DNA of 64,000 bases from Candidatus Poribacteria bacterium (GCA_012270865.1 JAAXHL010000061.1:31561-95560), one strand, 5' to 3'. Counted from the first letter of the stretch, positions 8,658-17,269 are shown. The notes: generated by a model not told the origin, from the sequence alone. Numbers and translations: made by a program.

Positions 8658-11597
8658 TCAACCGAATTTCCGCGCCTCTGCTGCCAAATCACACCGCGAT
8701 TTTTTACCTCCGTGAATACTCGGCTCCGCGCAGAGTTTTTCACGGAGACGACCCACCGCTGCATGTACATCTTCAGACGTAATGCCCAAAACTGCTTTCA
8801 GAAACCACCGATCCAATTCATGACGCACCGGATCCCGGTCAGACTCATTAAACGGCAACATCCGCTGATGCTTCATCGCGTCAAAAATTCGATCGGCATT
8901 CTCTAACGCATCCGCAGAGAGACTCCGCACATCTAATGTAGGCAAGGTGTATAGTGTCAACTGTGATAACATACCACGCCCTTGTTGTTGTTTATTACTA
9001 TGTACCCAATGACAGAGAAGTCCCAATGTCGTGTTGCACCAGAGCGTCCACGCGATTTCATAACGTGGATTCTCAAAAGCAACATTTTTGATTAAACTCA
9101 CTCCCAACGTAGGTCTTTCTGTGAAGAGAACAAGAAGGGAATTCGCATTAAATTGCAAACCCAGGTTGTAATGGGTACGGCTGTTCCGTGCAAGGAGCTG
9201 CTGCAATTTCGGTCTCCCATCAGGACGAAGGATGCCGTGTGAATCCGGTTGCACAAGCATCGAGCGCTGGAGCGGAGATTTCACTTTCCATAAGCACGGA
9301 TAGTCGTCACTGTCACTACACCCGGTTCCCATGTCAAATGCACCGCGTCCATTACCGCCAAAAACATCTAAGTGTGACATCCCGATAGTTGCGATGTCCT
9401 CAACACGACAGATTGGGATTTCTATCGGTGTCATTTGGGATGGTAACCACAACTCTCCGCCTGCCAAACGGTGCGCCGATTGGATCAATTCCATCGCTTT
9501 TACACGGGATGCTGCCCACGCTTCATCTACGGGTAACGGGCAGTTAAGTAGATGACCAACAGTTTCATCGCCTATCTTGAGTTCATCGCCGCCGATTGCG
9601 GTATCTTCCATTGTTCGCGTATTATCTATCCTGAGAATTTCGTTTCCTATTGCTACACTCTCCAGCGTGCTCCTCGGTTGATGTAGTAGGGATATAAACT
9701 TACCGCGCCCTGTGTTATCACCTTTACCTTTCGTCGCAACGACCATACACTCCGCCATTCCGGTATCAGCGGAAAAGGTGCAATTGGAAATTTGGGGGTC
9801 CGCGATTGTAATCACAGTCACGTCGTGGTATTCAGTCGCCCACATATCCCGGACTTTTTGCCAATGCGGGGAAGCGAGGGCAGTCGCCGGTAGAATGAAA
9901 CCCATCGTTGATTTTCCGTTGGATTTAAGCATTCTATCTGCCAGATCAACGAAGTAAGAGGCTAATCCCGCCTGTCCATTGGCGACGCGGATGTCCTCTG
10001 TTCGGAGCATGCGCCGCATTGCGTTTGTATCGGCTTGGGACCGTTCGCTCCCTTCAAACACCGGTTTTGGTATGCTGCTGCCACTATCCGCGTTCGGTTT
10101 ACTAAAGGGCGGATTCTTCACCACAATATCAAATTCGCGATGTCGAAACGCTTCTTGCCGATTGACAGTGGTATCTCCTTCGCCTCCAACTTGCCGTGCC
10201 TCACTCTCCATGAGATAAAATATCTGCGCTTGCTCAGGCTCATTGAGAAGATCCAAGGCACCGAGGGCGTAACTGCCATCTGCCTGTTTGCCGTAAGGGA
10301 GCGTATGAATTCGGGTCCGCCCGATCTTCTTGTCAGGGTAAGTGCTGGTGAGGAGTGCAGCGGTGAGATGACTCGCGTTGGGCATAATATCACAGCCACC
10401 AATATTGTGTTCCATCATGTTGCTATGGATGTCTTCACCAATACCGCCTGCTTGTTCATGCATGTTGAGAATGCGTTGGTATACACCGTTCAAAAGCGCA
10501 CCCGTACCGCATGCAAAATCGGCTACTTTTAACTGTTGAACATTAGCACCATTTTGAGCGGACATCGGGAGTACCAATGTAGACAAAAGTACCACAGCTT
10601 CAGGACGGGTGTAATTCGCCTTAATGTATTTTCGATCAATGATGAGGCGTTGAAAAACGATGCCTGCTAACTCATGGACCTGGGCGATACCTCCACTGAC
10701 CAGTTGGAGTGCTGCGCGACAGAGGGTAGACAGTATTCTACCAAGCAATTCGTCATCAGTTGCGATGGCGTGTACAAGTTGGTGAGCCACATCGAAGATA
10801 TGCCGGTAGTTGACCTCGCGAATAATATTCCAATCTTTCAGTACGTCGCTATACCTGATAGGCGTGTCGTCATCTACTGTGAGTTGAGCAAGCGATGAGA
10901 CCCGTCCCATTTCAGGCTTACCGGCGAGGGAACTTTGGAAGACGAAAGCGTTGGTAATAATCAGCATCGCCATCCGCAAAGTTTGCTCGCCCGGTTGTTG
11001 GTGCAGGATGTTCGCAATCGCTGCGCCGATGCTAGGACGCGTTGCAATTGCAGCTTCTAATAGAAGCGCGGCTTGGTTAACGCGGTGTTCTAACAGTGCA
11101 GCAGCCTTCTGAATTCTCGAATTCGGCGTTGCACCAAGCTGGAGAGCCATCGCGACATCGCCGATTGTACCTTCCGCCCAACCCTCATGCGGGAACCTGT
11201 TGGTCTCCGATTCATCTCTGCTGAGGAGAACATAGTGAATATCCTCGGCTTGTCGGAGTTCTTTTTCCAGGTTCCGACGCTCAACGTGTAGGAAGCGTGC
11301 CGGGATACGGAGTGCCATCGCGGTGGTGAGTATCTCTGCTACCATATTCGGTGCAGGTGAGAGTTCTTCACCGAGGTGTTGCGCGGCTTGTGCTTCACCA
11401 CGGGTATTCGGACTTTTACCATCAAGTTTCACTTCAATAGCGACAGGTTCACGACCGAGTTCAGTTACAAAGACATCGGGACATTTCTGATTGTTTTTGA
11501 AAGGACGTGTTTGCTCCTCAAGGGTCCAAGTACTCCGCATCCGGTTAAGGATGTCTACCAATTTCGTTGTAATAGTGTTTTCGTGCTGTCTTGACAT
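8658..11597 (-). CDS. PD-(D/E)xK nuclease-N6-adenine methyltransferase fusion (type IIG-like restriction-modification enzyme)
   Basis: A 979-residue single-chain enzyme. The N-terminal 120 residues look like a PD-(D/E)xK nuclease: P40-D41 in KCPDVFV and E55-V-K57 in AIEVKLDG. A helical region (about 130-320) leads to YTRPEAVVLL, which precedes the methyltransferase core: AdoMet motif I FACGTG (361-366), the GCDIMPNA segment near 402, and catalytic motif IV NPPF (495-498), typical of N6-adenine methylases. The last 300 residues would hold target recognition. This is the order seen in type IIG enzymes such as the MmeI group, although sequence specificity cannot be read. ATG at 11597 lies 6 bases from the end of the upstream gene. 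The two neighbours downstream look functionally linked. Confidence 0.88.
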   Translation of the reverse strand: MSRQHENTITTKLVDILNRMRSTWTLEEQTRPFKNNQKCPDVFVTELGREPVAIEVKLDGKSPNTRGEAQAAQHLGEELSPAPNMVAEILTTAMALRIPARFLHVERRNLEKELRQAEDIHYVLLSRDESETNRFPHEGWAEGTIGDVAMALQLGATPNSRIQKAAALLEHRVNQAALLLEAAIATRPSIGAAIANILHQQPGEQTLRMAMLIITNAFVFQSSLAGKPEMGRVSSLAQLTVDDDTPIRYSDVLKDWNIIREVNYRHIFDVAHQLVHAIATDDELLGRILSTLCRAALQLVSGGIAQVHELAGIVFQRLIIDRKYIKANYTRPEAVVLLSTLVLPMSAQNGANVQQLKVADFACGTGALLNGVYQRILNMHEQAGGIGEDIHSNMMEHNIGGCDIMPNASHLTAALLTSTYPDKKIGRTRIHTLPYGKQADGSYALGALDLLNEPEQAQIFYLMESEARQVGGEGDTTVNRQEAFRHREFDIVVKNPPFSKPNADSGSSIPKPVFEGSERSQADTNAMRRMLRTEDIRVANGQAGLASYFVDLADRMLKSNGKSTMGFILPATALASPHWQKVRDMWATEYHDVTVITIADPQISNCTFSADTGMAECMVVATKGKGDNTGRGKFISLLHQPRSTLESVAIGNEILRIDNTRTMEDTAIGGDELKIGDETVGHLLNCPLPVDEAWAASRVKAMELIQSAHRLAGGELWLPSQMTPIEIPICRVEDIATIGMSHLDVFGGNGRGAFDMGTGCSDSDDYPCLWKVKSPLQRSMLVQPDSHGILRPDGRPKLQQLLARNSRTHYNLGLQFNANSLLVLFTERPTLGVSLIKNVAFENPRYEIAWTLWCNTTLGLLCHWVHSNKQQQGRGMLSQLTLYTLPTLDVRSLSADALENADRIFDAMKHQRMLPFNESDRDPVRHELDRWFLKAVLGITSEDVHAAVGRLREKLCAEPSIHGGKKSRCDLAAEARKFG

Positions 11598-11603
11598 GTC
11601 AAC

Positions 11604-12071
11604 TTATCGCTTGTCCTTTGTTTGCGCTACCAAATATTCCTGTTGAATCTGTTGAATTTCTGTCAGGATTGCCTCCTTATCAAGTTTATCAAGCCATTTA
11701 TGACGTTCAGCAGTCCAATCTATAGTGTTTGGTTTGCGTATTCTAATAAAGCGCGCCATTCCGGCGAGACCGAGTTCGTCCAAGATCGCATCAAGCCCGA
11801 ATTTATAAAGCGTCATATCGGGCAGCGTACTTAGGTTTCGGATATAATCATTTTCAGGCACTCGGTGTTTTGCCTCATACGCCTGAAAAACCTCTTTCTG
11901 AATCTTTTCCATTGTGAGGTGAGAAAGTGCCTGCCATGCCACGGCGGTATCAGCATCCTGGGGTTGGCAGATATCGAGAAACCGCGTGGTTCCAGTGATA
12001 CCCAAATTTTTTGTCAGGACTTTAATCCCAAGTTTATATATTTTTTCATCAGTCATTTTTAGTATATTCAT
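11604..12071 (-). CDS. Small protein made of two tandem copies of an unnamed domain
   Basis: A 155-residue protein whose halves align: residues 10-37 and 87-114 share 10 of 28 positions without gaps, keeping the pattern hYKhGhxxhxxxLGhxGxxRFhxIxxP, and each is followed by an amphipathic helix with a Trp and a run such as MEKIQKEV or KEAILTEI. I recall small single-copy bacterial proteins with a similar LGxxGMxRF and ERHxWL pattern but cannot name the family. The start ATG at 12071 follows AGGTGG by 5 bases. It is the first gene of the cassette and ends 6 bases before the nuclease-methyltransferase start. Being small and leading, it could be a regulator, adaptor or antitoxin for the cassette (inference). 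Confidence 0.75.
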   Translation of the reverse strand: MNILKMTDEKIYKLGIKVLTKNLGITGTTRFLDICQPQDADTAVAWQALSHLTMEKIQKEVFQAYEAKHRVPENDYIRNLSTLPDMTLYKFGLDAILDELGLAGMARFIRIRKPNTIDWTAERHKWLDKLDKEAILTEIQQIQQEYLVAQTKDKR

Positions 12072-12096
12072 TTATACCACCTATAAGTACATGCAA

Positions 12097-12128
12097 CATA
12101 AGGCGAGGCATGAGAACCTCACCTTATG
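12097..12128 (-). terminator. Hairpin between the unknown gene pair and the defence-like cassette
   Basis: CATAAGGCGAGG (12097-12108) and CCTCACCTTATG (12117-12128) form a 12-bp stem with one mismatch and an 8-base loop. No T-run follows on the minus strand, so it may be a weak or Rho-assisted terminator, or an RNA processing site separating the two transcription units. Confidence 0.5.
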
Positions 12129-12146
12129 AAGAAATCAGAACAAAAC

Positions 12147-12776
12147 CTATTTGCTTTTAGACGCGGGTTCCATCGCTGGATAAATCTCTATGTCGGAACG
12201 CCTGATGAGTACACCCGTATAGAAAGTTAACCAATCCCCGCGGAGTTCAATAGACATAAACTCTTCATCGCCGCTGACGTATTCGTGTAATTCAACGTCA
12301 AATTTCTCTTCACCCTCGGCATCGGTAAGCGTTAAGACTGCCGGAACAACATCCTGTCGAGTGTACTCAATAGCAACGTCCTCGTTTTCGTTCTCCGGAT
12401 CCGGGAAATAGAGCGTTATATGATCGGGCAGTGGATCGCCGAGTTCGCACTCGTCGTCAATGATCCATCGAGAAACCTCGTATTCCTCTTTTGTTCCAGC
12501 GATATGGTCAACACCCAGGATGACCTCTTCCTCTACGTCTTGGAGGTGATACATATAGCGACGAAGGCTGTCCGCCTCATACTTTTTTCGCGTGACAAGT
12601 TTGAAGACATGCGACGTATCTCCGGTCTCCTCATAAGTAGTGATGTCGGAGAGTTCAATCATGCTTTCAATCGGAATATCAACCAATTCGTGCCGGACGG
12701 GCTTTTTAGGTTCATCATCCTTACGCCTACCGAACAAGGCTCTCCCCTCTTTTTTACTTCTACCAAATAGTGCCAT
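12147..12776 (-). CDS. Hypothetical protein with repeated ALFGR N-terminus
   Basis: A 209-residue acidic protein of unknown family. The first 20 residues contain the repeat ALFGRSKKEG / ALFGRRKDDE, which looks like a short basic targeting or membrane-contact peptide. The rest is beta-rich and acidic, with segments such as YMYHLQDVEEE and WLTFYTGVLI, and has no catalytic motif I can identify. No signal peptide. The ATG at 12776 follows AGGTGATA, and only 12 bases separate it from the stop of the upstream exported Ser/Arg-rich protein gene, so the two form an operon. A link to membrane or envelope function is suggested only by that neighbour. Confidence 0.7.
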   Translation of the reverse strand: MALFGRSKKEGRALFGRRKDDEPKKPVRHELVDIPIESMIELSDITTYEETGDTSHVFKLVTRKKYEADSLRRYMYHLQDVEEEVILGVDHIAGTKEEYEVSRWIIDDECELGDPLPDHITLYFPDPENENEDVAIEYTRQDVVPAVLTLTDAEGEEKFDVELHEYVSGDEEFMSIELRGDWLTFYTGVLIRRSDIEIYPAMEPASKSK

Positions 12777-12788
12777 ATTATCACCTAC

Positions 12789-13916
12789 CTAAAAGTAGCC
12801 TTTATTATACATCACTAACATAATAACCCCGACAACAAGGAGGCTTCCAAAGATAAGGAGGAACCAAGTTGCTCCGGATGTCTTTTTCTCGACAACAACG
12901 ACCTGGGGTTTCGGTGGTGCGCGCGTTGACGTTGCCGTCGGGGTGGTAGTCGTTACGGTTGGCGTGTCCGAAGCCGCTGCGAGGAGTTCCTGTTTCAATG
13001 CCGCCTCATCTGGCAGTTCTTCAACAGTGAACACTTCGGCGTTATCACCATAAAATTCGTCGGGATTCTCCTCAACATAACTTGCCACATAATCCTCATC
13101 GCGATTTGTTCCCGGATCGACGTAATTCGAGTTCGGTTCAACACCTTGATTCTCGTAGTAATCCCTATAGAATTCATATTCCGCTTGCTTTTCGGCACTC
13201 CAATGGGAGCGATCATATTTCGGATGGTGATAGTGCCAGAGGTAGCTCCGTCGGATCGCGTGGTTGTAGTAGTCATGGAAATAGATACCGAACATCAAGT
13301 TGTTAAACGCCATCGAAGCTGTCATGCTGTACATCGAGTACCCCATGACCGGATAATAACCACCGTAGTTGTTGATGTTAATCGTAGAACGTTGATTGCG
13401 TCGGACGTTTGCGGTGCGACGATCGGCTGTTCTGACTTGGCGTTTCAAGGTACGGTTTTCTGATTTGAGTTGTCGGACCTGTTTCCGATTTTGTGCAGTC
13501 GTTGCGCGTTGTTGGGTGCGGGAAGTATTCCGTGTAGCCGTTGTGCTGCGGCTCGAGCTCGGCGTCGTCGCTTTCCTTGCGCTGCTTGTCGCGGTCTGTC
13601 TCTGACGTGCCGTCGTGCTGGCGCGTGTACCGGAAGTTCGCGTTGAACTGCTTCTGCTGTACGTGCTACCGGTGCTGCGCGTCGTCCGCGTCGTTGACCG
13701 TGGACTCGTATAAGAGCGGCTCGTGCTACTTCGACTCCGTGTACTACTACTCGAGCGTTTCGGCGTATAACTCCGCCGACTTGAACTGCGACTAAAACTC
13801 CTGCTACGACTGAAACTCCGGCCGCCGCGGCGACTCTCTACAATATCCGGCGCCAAACTGAATAGAAAGACGACTAAAACGGTAAGGACTGATAGTTGTT
13901 TTAATTTACGTTTCAC
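12789..13916 (-). CDS. Exported Ser/Arg-rich low-complexity protein with C-terminal membrane anchor
   Basis: A 375-residue protein with a clear signal sequence (basic start, then hydrophobic LTVLVVFLFSLA). Residues about 29-175 are almost entirely Ser, Arg and Thr with many RS and SR dipeptides. A central segment (about 180-290) has MTASMAFNNLMFGIYFHDYY followed by a His/Tyr-rich stretch, then an acidic Thr/Pro linker, and the end carries one transmembrane helix (WFLLIFGSLLVVGVIMLVMY) before the short tail NKGYF. GTG at 13916 is supported by AGGAGG. A membrane-anchored periplasmic or surface protein is likely; function unknown. Similar Ser/Arg-rich exported proteins with aromatic cores occur in other bacteria, but I cannot give a family name. 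Confidence 0.8.
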   Translation of the reverse strand: MKRKLKQLSVLTVLVVFLFSLAPDIVESRRGGRSFSRSRSFSRSSSRRSYTPKRSSSSTRSRSSTSRSYTSPRSTTRTTRSTGSTYSRSSSTRTSGTRASTTARQRQTATSSARKATTPSSSRSTTATRNTSRTQQRATTAQNRKQVRQLKSENRTLKRQVRTADRRTANVRRNQRSTININNYGGYYPVMGYSMYSMTASMAFNNLMFGIYFHDYYNHAIRRSYLWHYHHPKYDRSHWSAEKQAEYEFYRDYYENQGVEPNSNYVDPGTNRDEDYVASYVEENPDEFYGDNAEVFTVEELPDEAALKQELLAAASDTPTVTTTTPTATSTRAPPKPQVVVVEKKTSGATWFLLIFGSLLVVGVIMLVMYNKGYF

Positions 13917-13946
13917 CCTATGCCTCCTTGGATTTTTTTCAAAAAC

Positions 13947-13975
13947 TTGACAAAAGATATTGAATCTGTTAAAAT
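13947..13975 (+). promoter_or_regulatory. Sigma-70-type promoter of tRNA-Arg
   Basis: TTGACA (13947-13952), a 17-base spacer and TAAAAT (13970-13975). The predicted start, near 13982, is about 40 bases before the tRNA. Confidence 0.75.
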
Positions 13976-14001
13976 ATTAGAGATTCATACATTAGCACCA
14001 A
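13974..14001 (-). promoter_or_regulatory. Possible divergent promoter for the Ser/Arg-rich protein gene
   Basis: On the minus strand TTGGTG (14001-13996), a 16-base spacer and TAATAT (13979-13974). It overlaps the -10 box of the tRNA promoter, so the two would compete. The -35 match is only partial. Confidence 0.4.
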
Positions 14002-14022
14002 TTTCGTTTGATGAATCCTTAT

Positions 14023-14096
<74 letters not shown>

Positions 14097-14224
14097 TTCT
14101 TTGCTTTAATGGATGGTGTGCAAGGTACATCATCGCCACGTAAAATTCCATACTTACACTTTAGAGTATGCTAACATTAAAAAGGATAGTTGTCAAGAAT
14201 TTTAAATTTTCGCGAGGGAAAAAT

Positions 14225-15109
14225 ATGCCACTTGACGTACGCGACGCACGACTCTTAGATTTAGTTGACGCAGCAGCAGACATCGAACAAATCGCAACAG
14301 GGTGCCAATTCACAGAGGGTCCCCTCTGGCACGCAACGGGACAGTTCCTACTCTTCAGCGACATTCCAGCAAATAAAATGCGGAAATGGGACGCGGACTC
14401 TGGAATGACTGTCTTTCGGGAGCCATCTGGTAAATCAAATGGATTAACCTACGATAAAGGCGGACACCTCATCGCTTGTGAACACGCCAACCGGCGCGTA
14501 TCACTGACAACCGCAGATGGAGAGGTTCTCACAATCGTTTCGCACTATCAGGGAAAACGCCTGAACAGCCCGAACGATATCGTCGTGAAATCTGACGGGA
14601 GCATCTATTTTACGGACCCACCGTACGGACTCAGCGCAGCCTACGGACAGGAATCAGAAAAGGAACTCGATTTTCAAGGGGTCTATCGCTTATCACCAGA
14701 CTACGAGACGCTGACCCTCCTCGTTGACGACTTTGACAGACCCAACGGCATCTGCTTTTCACCAGACGAATCCATCCTCTATATTAACGATACCGAACGG
14801 ATGCATGTCCGTGCGTTTGATGTCCAACCTGACGGCACCCTCGCGAACGATCGCATTTTCGGTGAAGAAGAGGGTGATGGCGGGAAACCTGATGGCATGA
14901 AGGTGGACGTTCAAGGGAACGTTTATCTAACCGGTCCTGGTGGGATTTGGGTCTTCGCGCCAGACGGCACACACCTCGGTGTTATTCTTGTTCCAGAGCG
15001 TGCGGCGAACTTGGCGTGGGGCGGCGATGATTGGAAAACGTTGTTCATCACGGCAAGTACCTCCGTCTATCGTGTCGCATGTAAAACAGTGGGAGTCGCA
15101 GTACCCTAA
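14225..15109 (+). CDS. SMP-30/gluconolactonase-like beta-propeller hydrolase
   Basis: A 294-residue protein of the SMP-30/gluconolactonase/LRE group, six-bladed propellers that hydrolyse sugar lactones or related esters with one bound metal ion. Seen in the sequence are the early E of FTEGPLWH, the SPNDIVV segment (metal-binding Asn-Asp region), FTDPPYGL, RPNGICFSPDE and KPDGMKVDVQGNVY, which follow the usual blade order. ATG at 14225 is chosen because GAGGG precedes it; the longer frame beginning at 14168 has no such site. The stop overlaps the dut start (TAATG at 15108-15112), so the two are translationally coupled. No signal peptide is visible, so it is probably cytosolic. Confidence 0.92.
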   Translation: MPLDVRDARLLDLVDAAADIEQIATGCQFTEGPLWHATGQFLLFSDIPANKMRKWDADSGMTVFREPSGKSNGLTYDKGGHLIACEHANRRVSLTTADGEVLTIVSHYQGKRLNSPNDIVVKSDGSIYFTDPPYGLSAAYGQESEKELDFQGVYRLSPDYETLTLLVDDFDRPNGICFSPDESILYINDTERMHVRAFDVQPDGTLANDRIFGEEEGDGGKPDGMKVDVQGNVYLTGPGGIWVFAPDGTHLGVILVPERAANLAWGGDDWKTLFITASTSVYRVACKTVGVAVP

Positions 15110-15546
15110 TGTCAATGCAAATTAAAATCAAACGCATAGATAAAACGCTTCCGTTGCCGAAATATGAGACGGCAGGCTCCGTAGGCTTTGATCTTATCTG
15201 TCGAGAGTCCGCGGAGATTCCGCCGCAGTCTATTGTCCTCATCCCTGCGAATGTTATCGTCGAAACGCCGCCGGGTTATATGCTGATGGTCTGTCTACGG
15301 AGCAGTACACCCCGTAAATTGGGGCTGATGATGCCGCAAGGTGTCGGTATTGTTGACAACGACTACTGCGGTGAGGAAGATGAATTGAAGATTCAGGTCT
15401 ACAATTTCACGGATGAGGTCGTGAATGTTGAGAGAGGCAGCCGGATCGCACAAGGGATTTTTGTCCGGGTCGGAACGGCAGAATGGAACGAGGTTGAACA
15501 GATGTCCGCCGCTTCAAGAGGCGGGTTCGGCAGCACAGATCGGTAA
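15109..15546 (+). CDS. dut: Deoxyuridine triphosphatase
   Basis: dUTPase splits dUTP into dUMP and pyrophosphate, keeping uracil out of DNA and supplying dUMP to thymidylate synthase. The 145-residue product has the five motifs of the trimeric family in order: SVGFDL, RSSTPRKLGL, GVGIVDNDYCGE, GSRIAQGIF and the P-loop-like C-terminal SRGGFGSTDR. Its ATG overlaps the stop of the SMP-30-like gene by one base. The next gene is thyA, its metabolic successor, and folA is 2 kb further on. Confidence 0.97.
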   Translation: MSMQIKIKRIDKTLPLPKYETAGSVGFDLICRESAEIPPQSIVLIPANVIVETPPGYMLMVCLRSSTPRKLGLMMPQGVGIVDNDYCGEEDELKIQVYNFTDEVVNVERGSRIAQGIFVRVGTAEWNEVEQMSAASRGGFGSTDR

Positions 15547-15550
15547 CAAA

Positions 15551-15585
15551 ACCCTTGTAGGAGGGGTTTTCAACCCCGATAGATA
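15551..15585 (+). other. Small GGGGTT hairpin between dut and thyA
   Basis: AGGGGTTTTCAACCCCGAT contains the stem GGGGTT/AACCCC. Similar GGGGTTxxAACCCC hairpins occur at 40725-40745 and, degenerated, near 2045. It has no T-run, so termination is doubtful; a short dispersed repeat is more likely. Confidence 0.35.
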
Positions 15586-15644
15586 ACGTGCGTTACGTAT
15601 AGGAGGCATGCCAATAGGAAACGTTGGCAATCAGTAGGCATCAG

Positions 15645-16442
15645 ATGAAACAGTACCTTGAAGGACTTCAACAGATATTGGATACCGGCGTTGATCGCAT
15701 AGGCAGAAACGGGAAAACCCGTGCGATCTTCGGGATGCAGATGCGATACAACATGGAAGACGGATTTCCTGCTGTAACCACGAAGAAACTCGCATTCCGA
15801 TCCGTTAAGGCGGAGCTCTTAGGTTTCCTGCGCGGTTATGATCACGCTGAGCAGTTCGAGAAACTCGGGACACAGATATGGAACGCAAACGCTGACGCGT
15901 GGGGACGTGATGGGTATCTTGGACGGATATACGGTGTCCAATGGCGAAAATGGAAAACGGAAGAAGGCACGATCGATCAACTCGCCAAAGTCATCGAACA
16001 ACTCCAGACAAACCCGCATAGCCGTAAGCATATTGTTACAGCGTGGAATCCGGCGGAATTAGATGAGATGGCACTAACACCCTGCCACATGTGCTTTCAA
16101 TTCTTTATCGTAGACGATAAGTTGTCGCTTCAAATGTATCAACCGAGTTGTGATATGTTCTTAGGTGTCCCCTTTAATATCGCCTCGTATGCCCTCCTTC
16201 TGCACATGGTCGCTCAAGTCACAGATTTAACGCCGCATGAATTCATTCATACGTTAGGGGATGCTCACATCTATCACGCACATTTTGAAGCCGTTGAGAT
16301 GCAATTGAAACGCGAACCTTATCCGCTCCCGCAACTCGTTCTGAACCCAGAGATTAAGTCCATTGACGCTTTCAAGATGCAGCACATTCAGTTAGAGGAC
16401 TACCAACATCACGATGCGATTCGCGCACCTATGATTGTCTGA
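15645..16442 (+). CDS. thyA: Thymidylate synthase
   Basis: ThyA methylates dUMP to dTMP with methylene-tetrahydrofolate. The 265-residue product aligns with Escherichia coli ThyA nearly end to end with an offset of one residue. The nucleophile is C147 in LTPCHMCFQF; D170, the FNIAS segment and GDAHIYHAH are intact. Two residues of the dUMP phosphate pocket differ: the second Arg of the SRR motif is Lys (R127-K128), and the Arg of QRSCD is Pro (P167). ATG at 15645 matches the family start; an upstream TTG at 15624 is possible but weaker. The gene sits between dut and folA, which fits the thymidylate cycle. Confidence 0.95.
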   Translation: MKQYLEGLQQILDTGVDRIGRNGKTRAIFGMQMRYNMEDGFPAVTTKKLAFRSVKAELLGFLRGYDHAEQFEKLGTQIWNANADAWGRDGYLGRIYGVQWRKWKTEEGTIDQLAKVIEQLQTNPHSRKHIVTAWNPAELDEMALTPCHMCFQFFIVDDKLSLQMYQPSCDMFLGVPFNIASYALLLHMVAQVTDLTPHEFIHTLGDAHIYHAHFEAVEMQLKREPYPLPQLVLNPEIKSIDAFKMQHIQLEDYQHHDAIRAPMIV

Positions 16443-16459
16443 TTGGGAGAAGTGGGTTG

Positions 16460-17269
16460 ATGGTACGAACAAAAGTATCCATATTCTTCGTTATAAGCCT
16501 CGCGGTATTGATCGTCGGTTGTAGCAGGTCTACACCCGGATATGCCATTTCCAGAATAGAGAATAGGGTCATAGTTTTTGCGACCATGCAAGATGCCTCC
16601 AAAATTGTAGAAGTCAAGCTTGAAAACAACACGTTGAAACTACATATTGATACCGGCGACACCGTTGAGGAACGCGTGATTCCACTGCAAATTAATATAG
16701 GGAAACCACAACTGCTCCCAGTTGCTGCACCTTATGAAACGCTTGAAATTCAAGGGACAAACAAAATAAACGGATACGCGGTCGTCCATTTAAAAATTAC
16801 CGAGCCAGATCCGGAAATGAAAGCACAGATGCCACAGGGACCTTTGTTCTCAGGCGTATTCAAAGTGAGCAGCGGCTGGAAGATAAGCGGTATCCCCAAG
16901 AAAAACACGCTCACAAATTCCGGTGCTTTCCGACTCGGTGACAGGATCACGGCTTATTGCCTCTCTGAAAAAGATGATGTAGATAGACCTAAAGCACCTG
17001 GAATTACATATAAAACATACCGAGAAGTCAACATTGATAGAGATAATAATAAGAATCATATATTAACAATAGAAACCTATGATGCCACAGATCCGCACAA
17101 AGTGAAAATGATTCGGCGACTGCAGTTTCTGCTCAAAGATTTGCAAGATCATGAAACGGTCAGTATTGAGGAGATAACGAATTTAGGGGAGGAAATTTTT
17201 ATCGCCGATTTGGAGGTCATTCCAAAGGAGAGTGGATCCATTAAACACACGGTTGATACAAACGAGTGA
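16460..17269 (+). CDS. Putative lipoprotein of unknown function
   Basis: A 269-residue product with a lipoprotein signal: basic start, hydrophobic VSIFFVISLAVLIVG and the lipobox IVGC with C21. The mature part seems beta-rich, with two similar-looking segments around VEVKLENNTLKLHIDTGD and a later ILTIETYDATD; I do not recognise a family. ATG at 16460 follows GGGAG. It is located between thyA and the helix-turn-helix/folA pair with short gaps (17 and 18 bases), so it is probably cotranscribed with them, although a role in nucleotide metabolism is not apparent. Confidence 0.75.
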   Translation: MVRTKVSIFFVISLAVLIVGCSRSTPGYAISRIENRVIVFATMQDASKIVEVKLENNTLKLHIDTGDTVEERVIPLQINIGKPQLLPVAAPYETLEIQGTNKINGYAVVHLKITEPDPEMKAQMPQGPLFSGVFKVSSGWKISGIPKKNTLTNSGAFRLGDRITAYCLSEKDDVDRPKAPGITYKTYREVNIDRDNNKNHILTIETYDATDPHKVKMIRRLQFLLKDLQDHETVSIEEITNLGEEIFIADLEVIPKESGSIKHTVDTNE

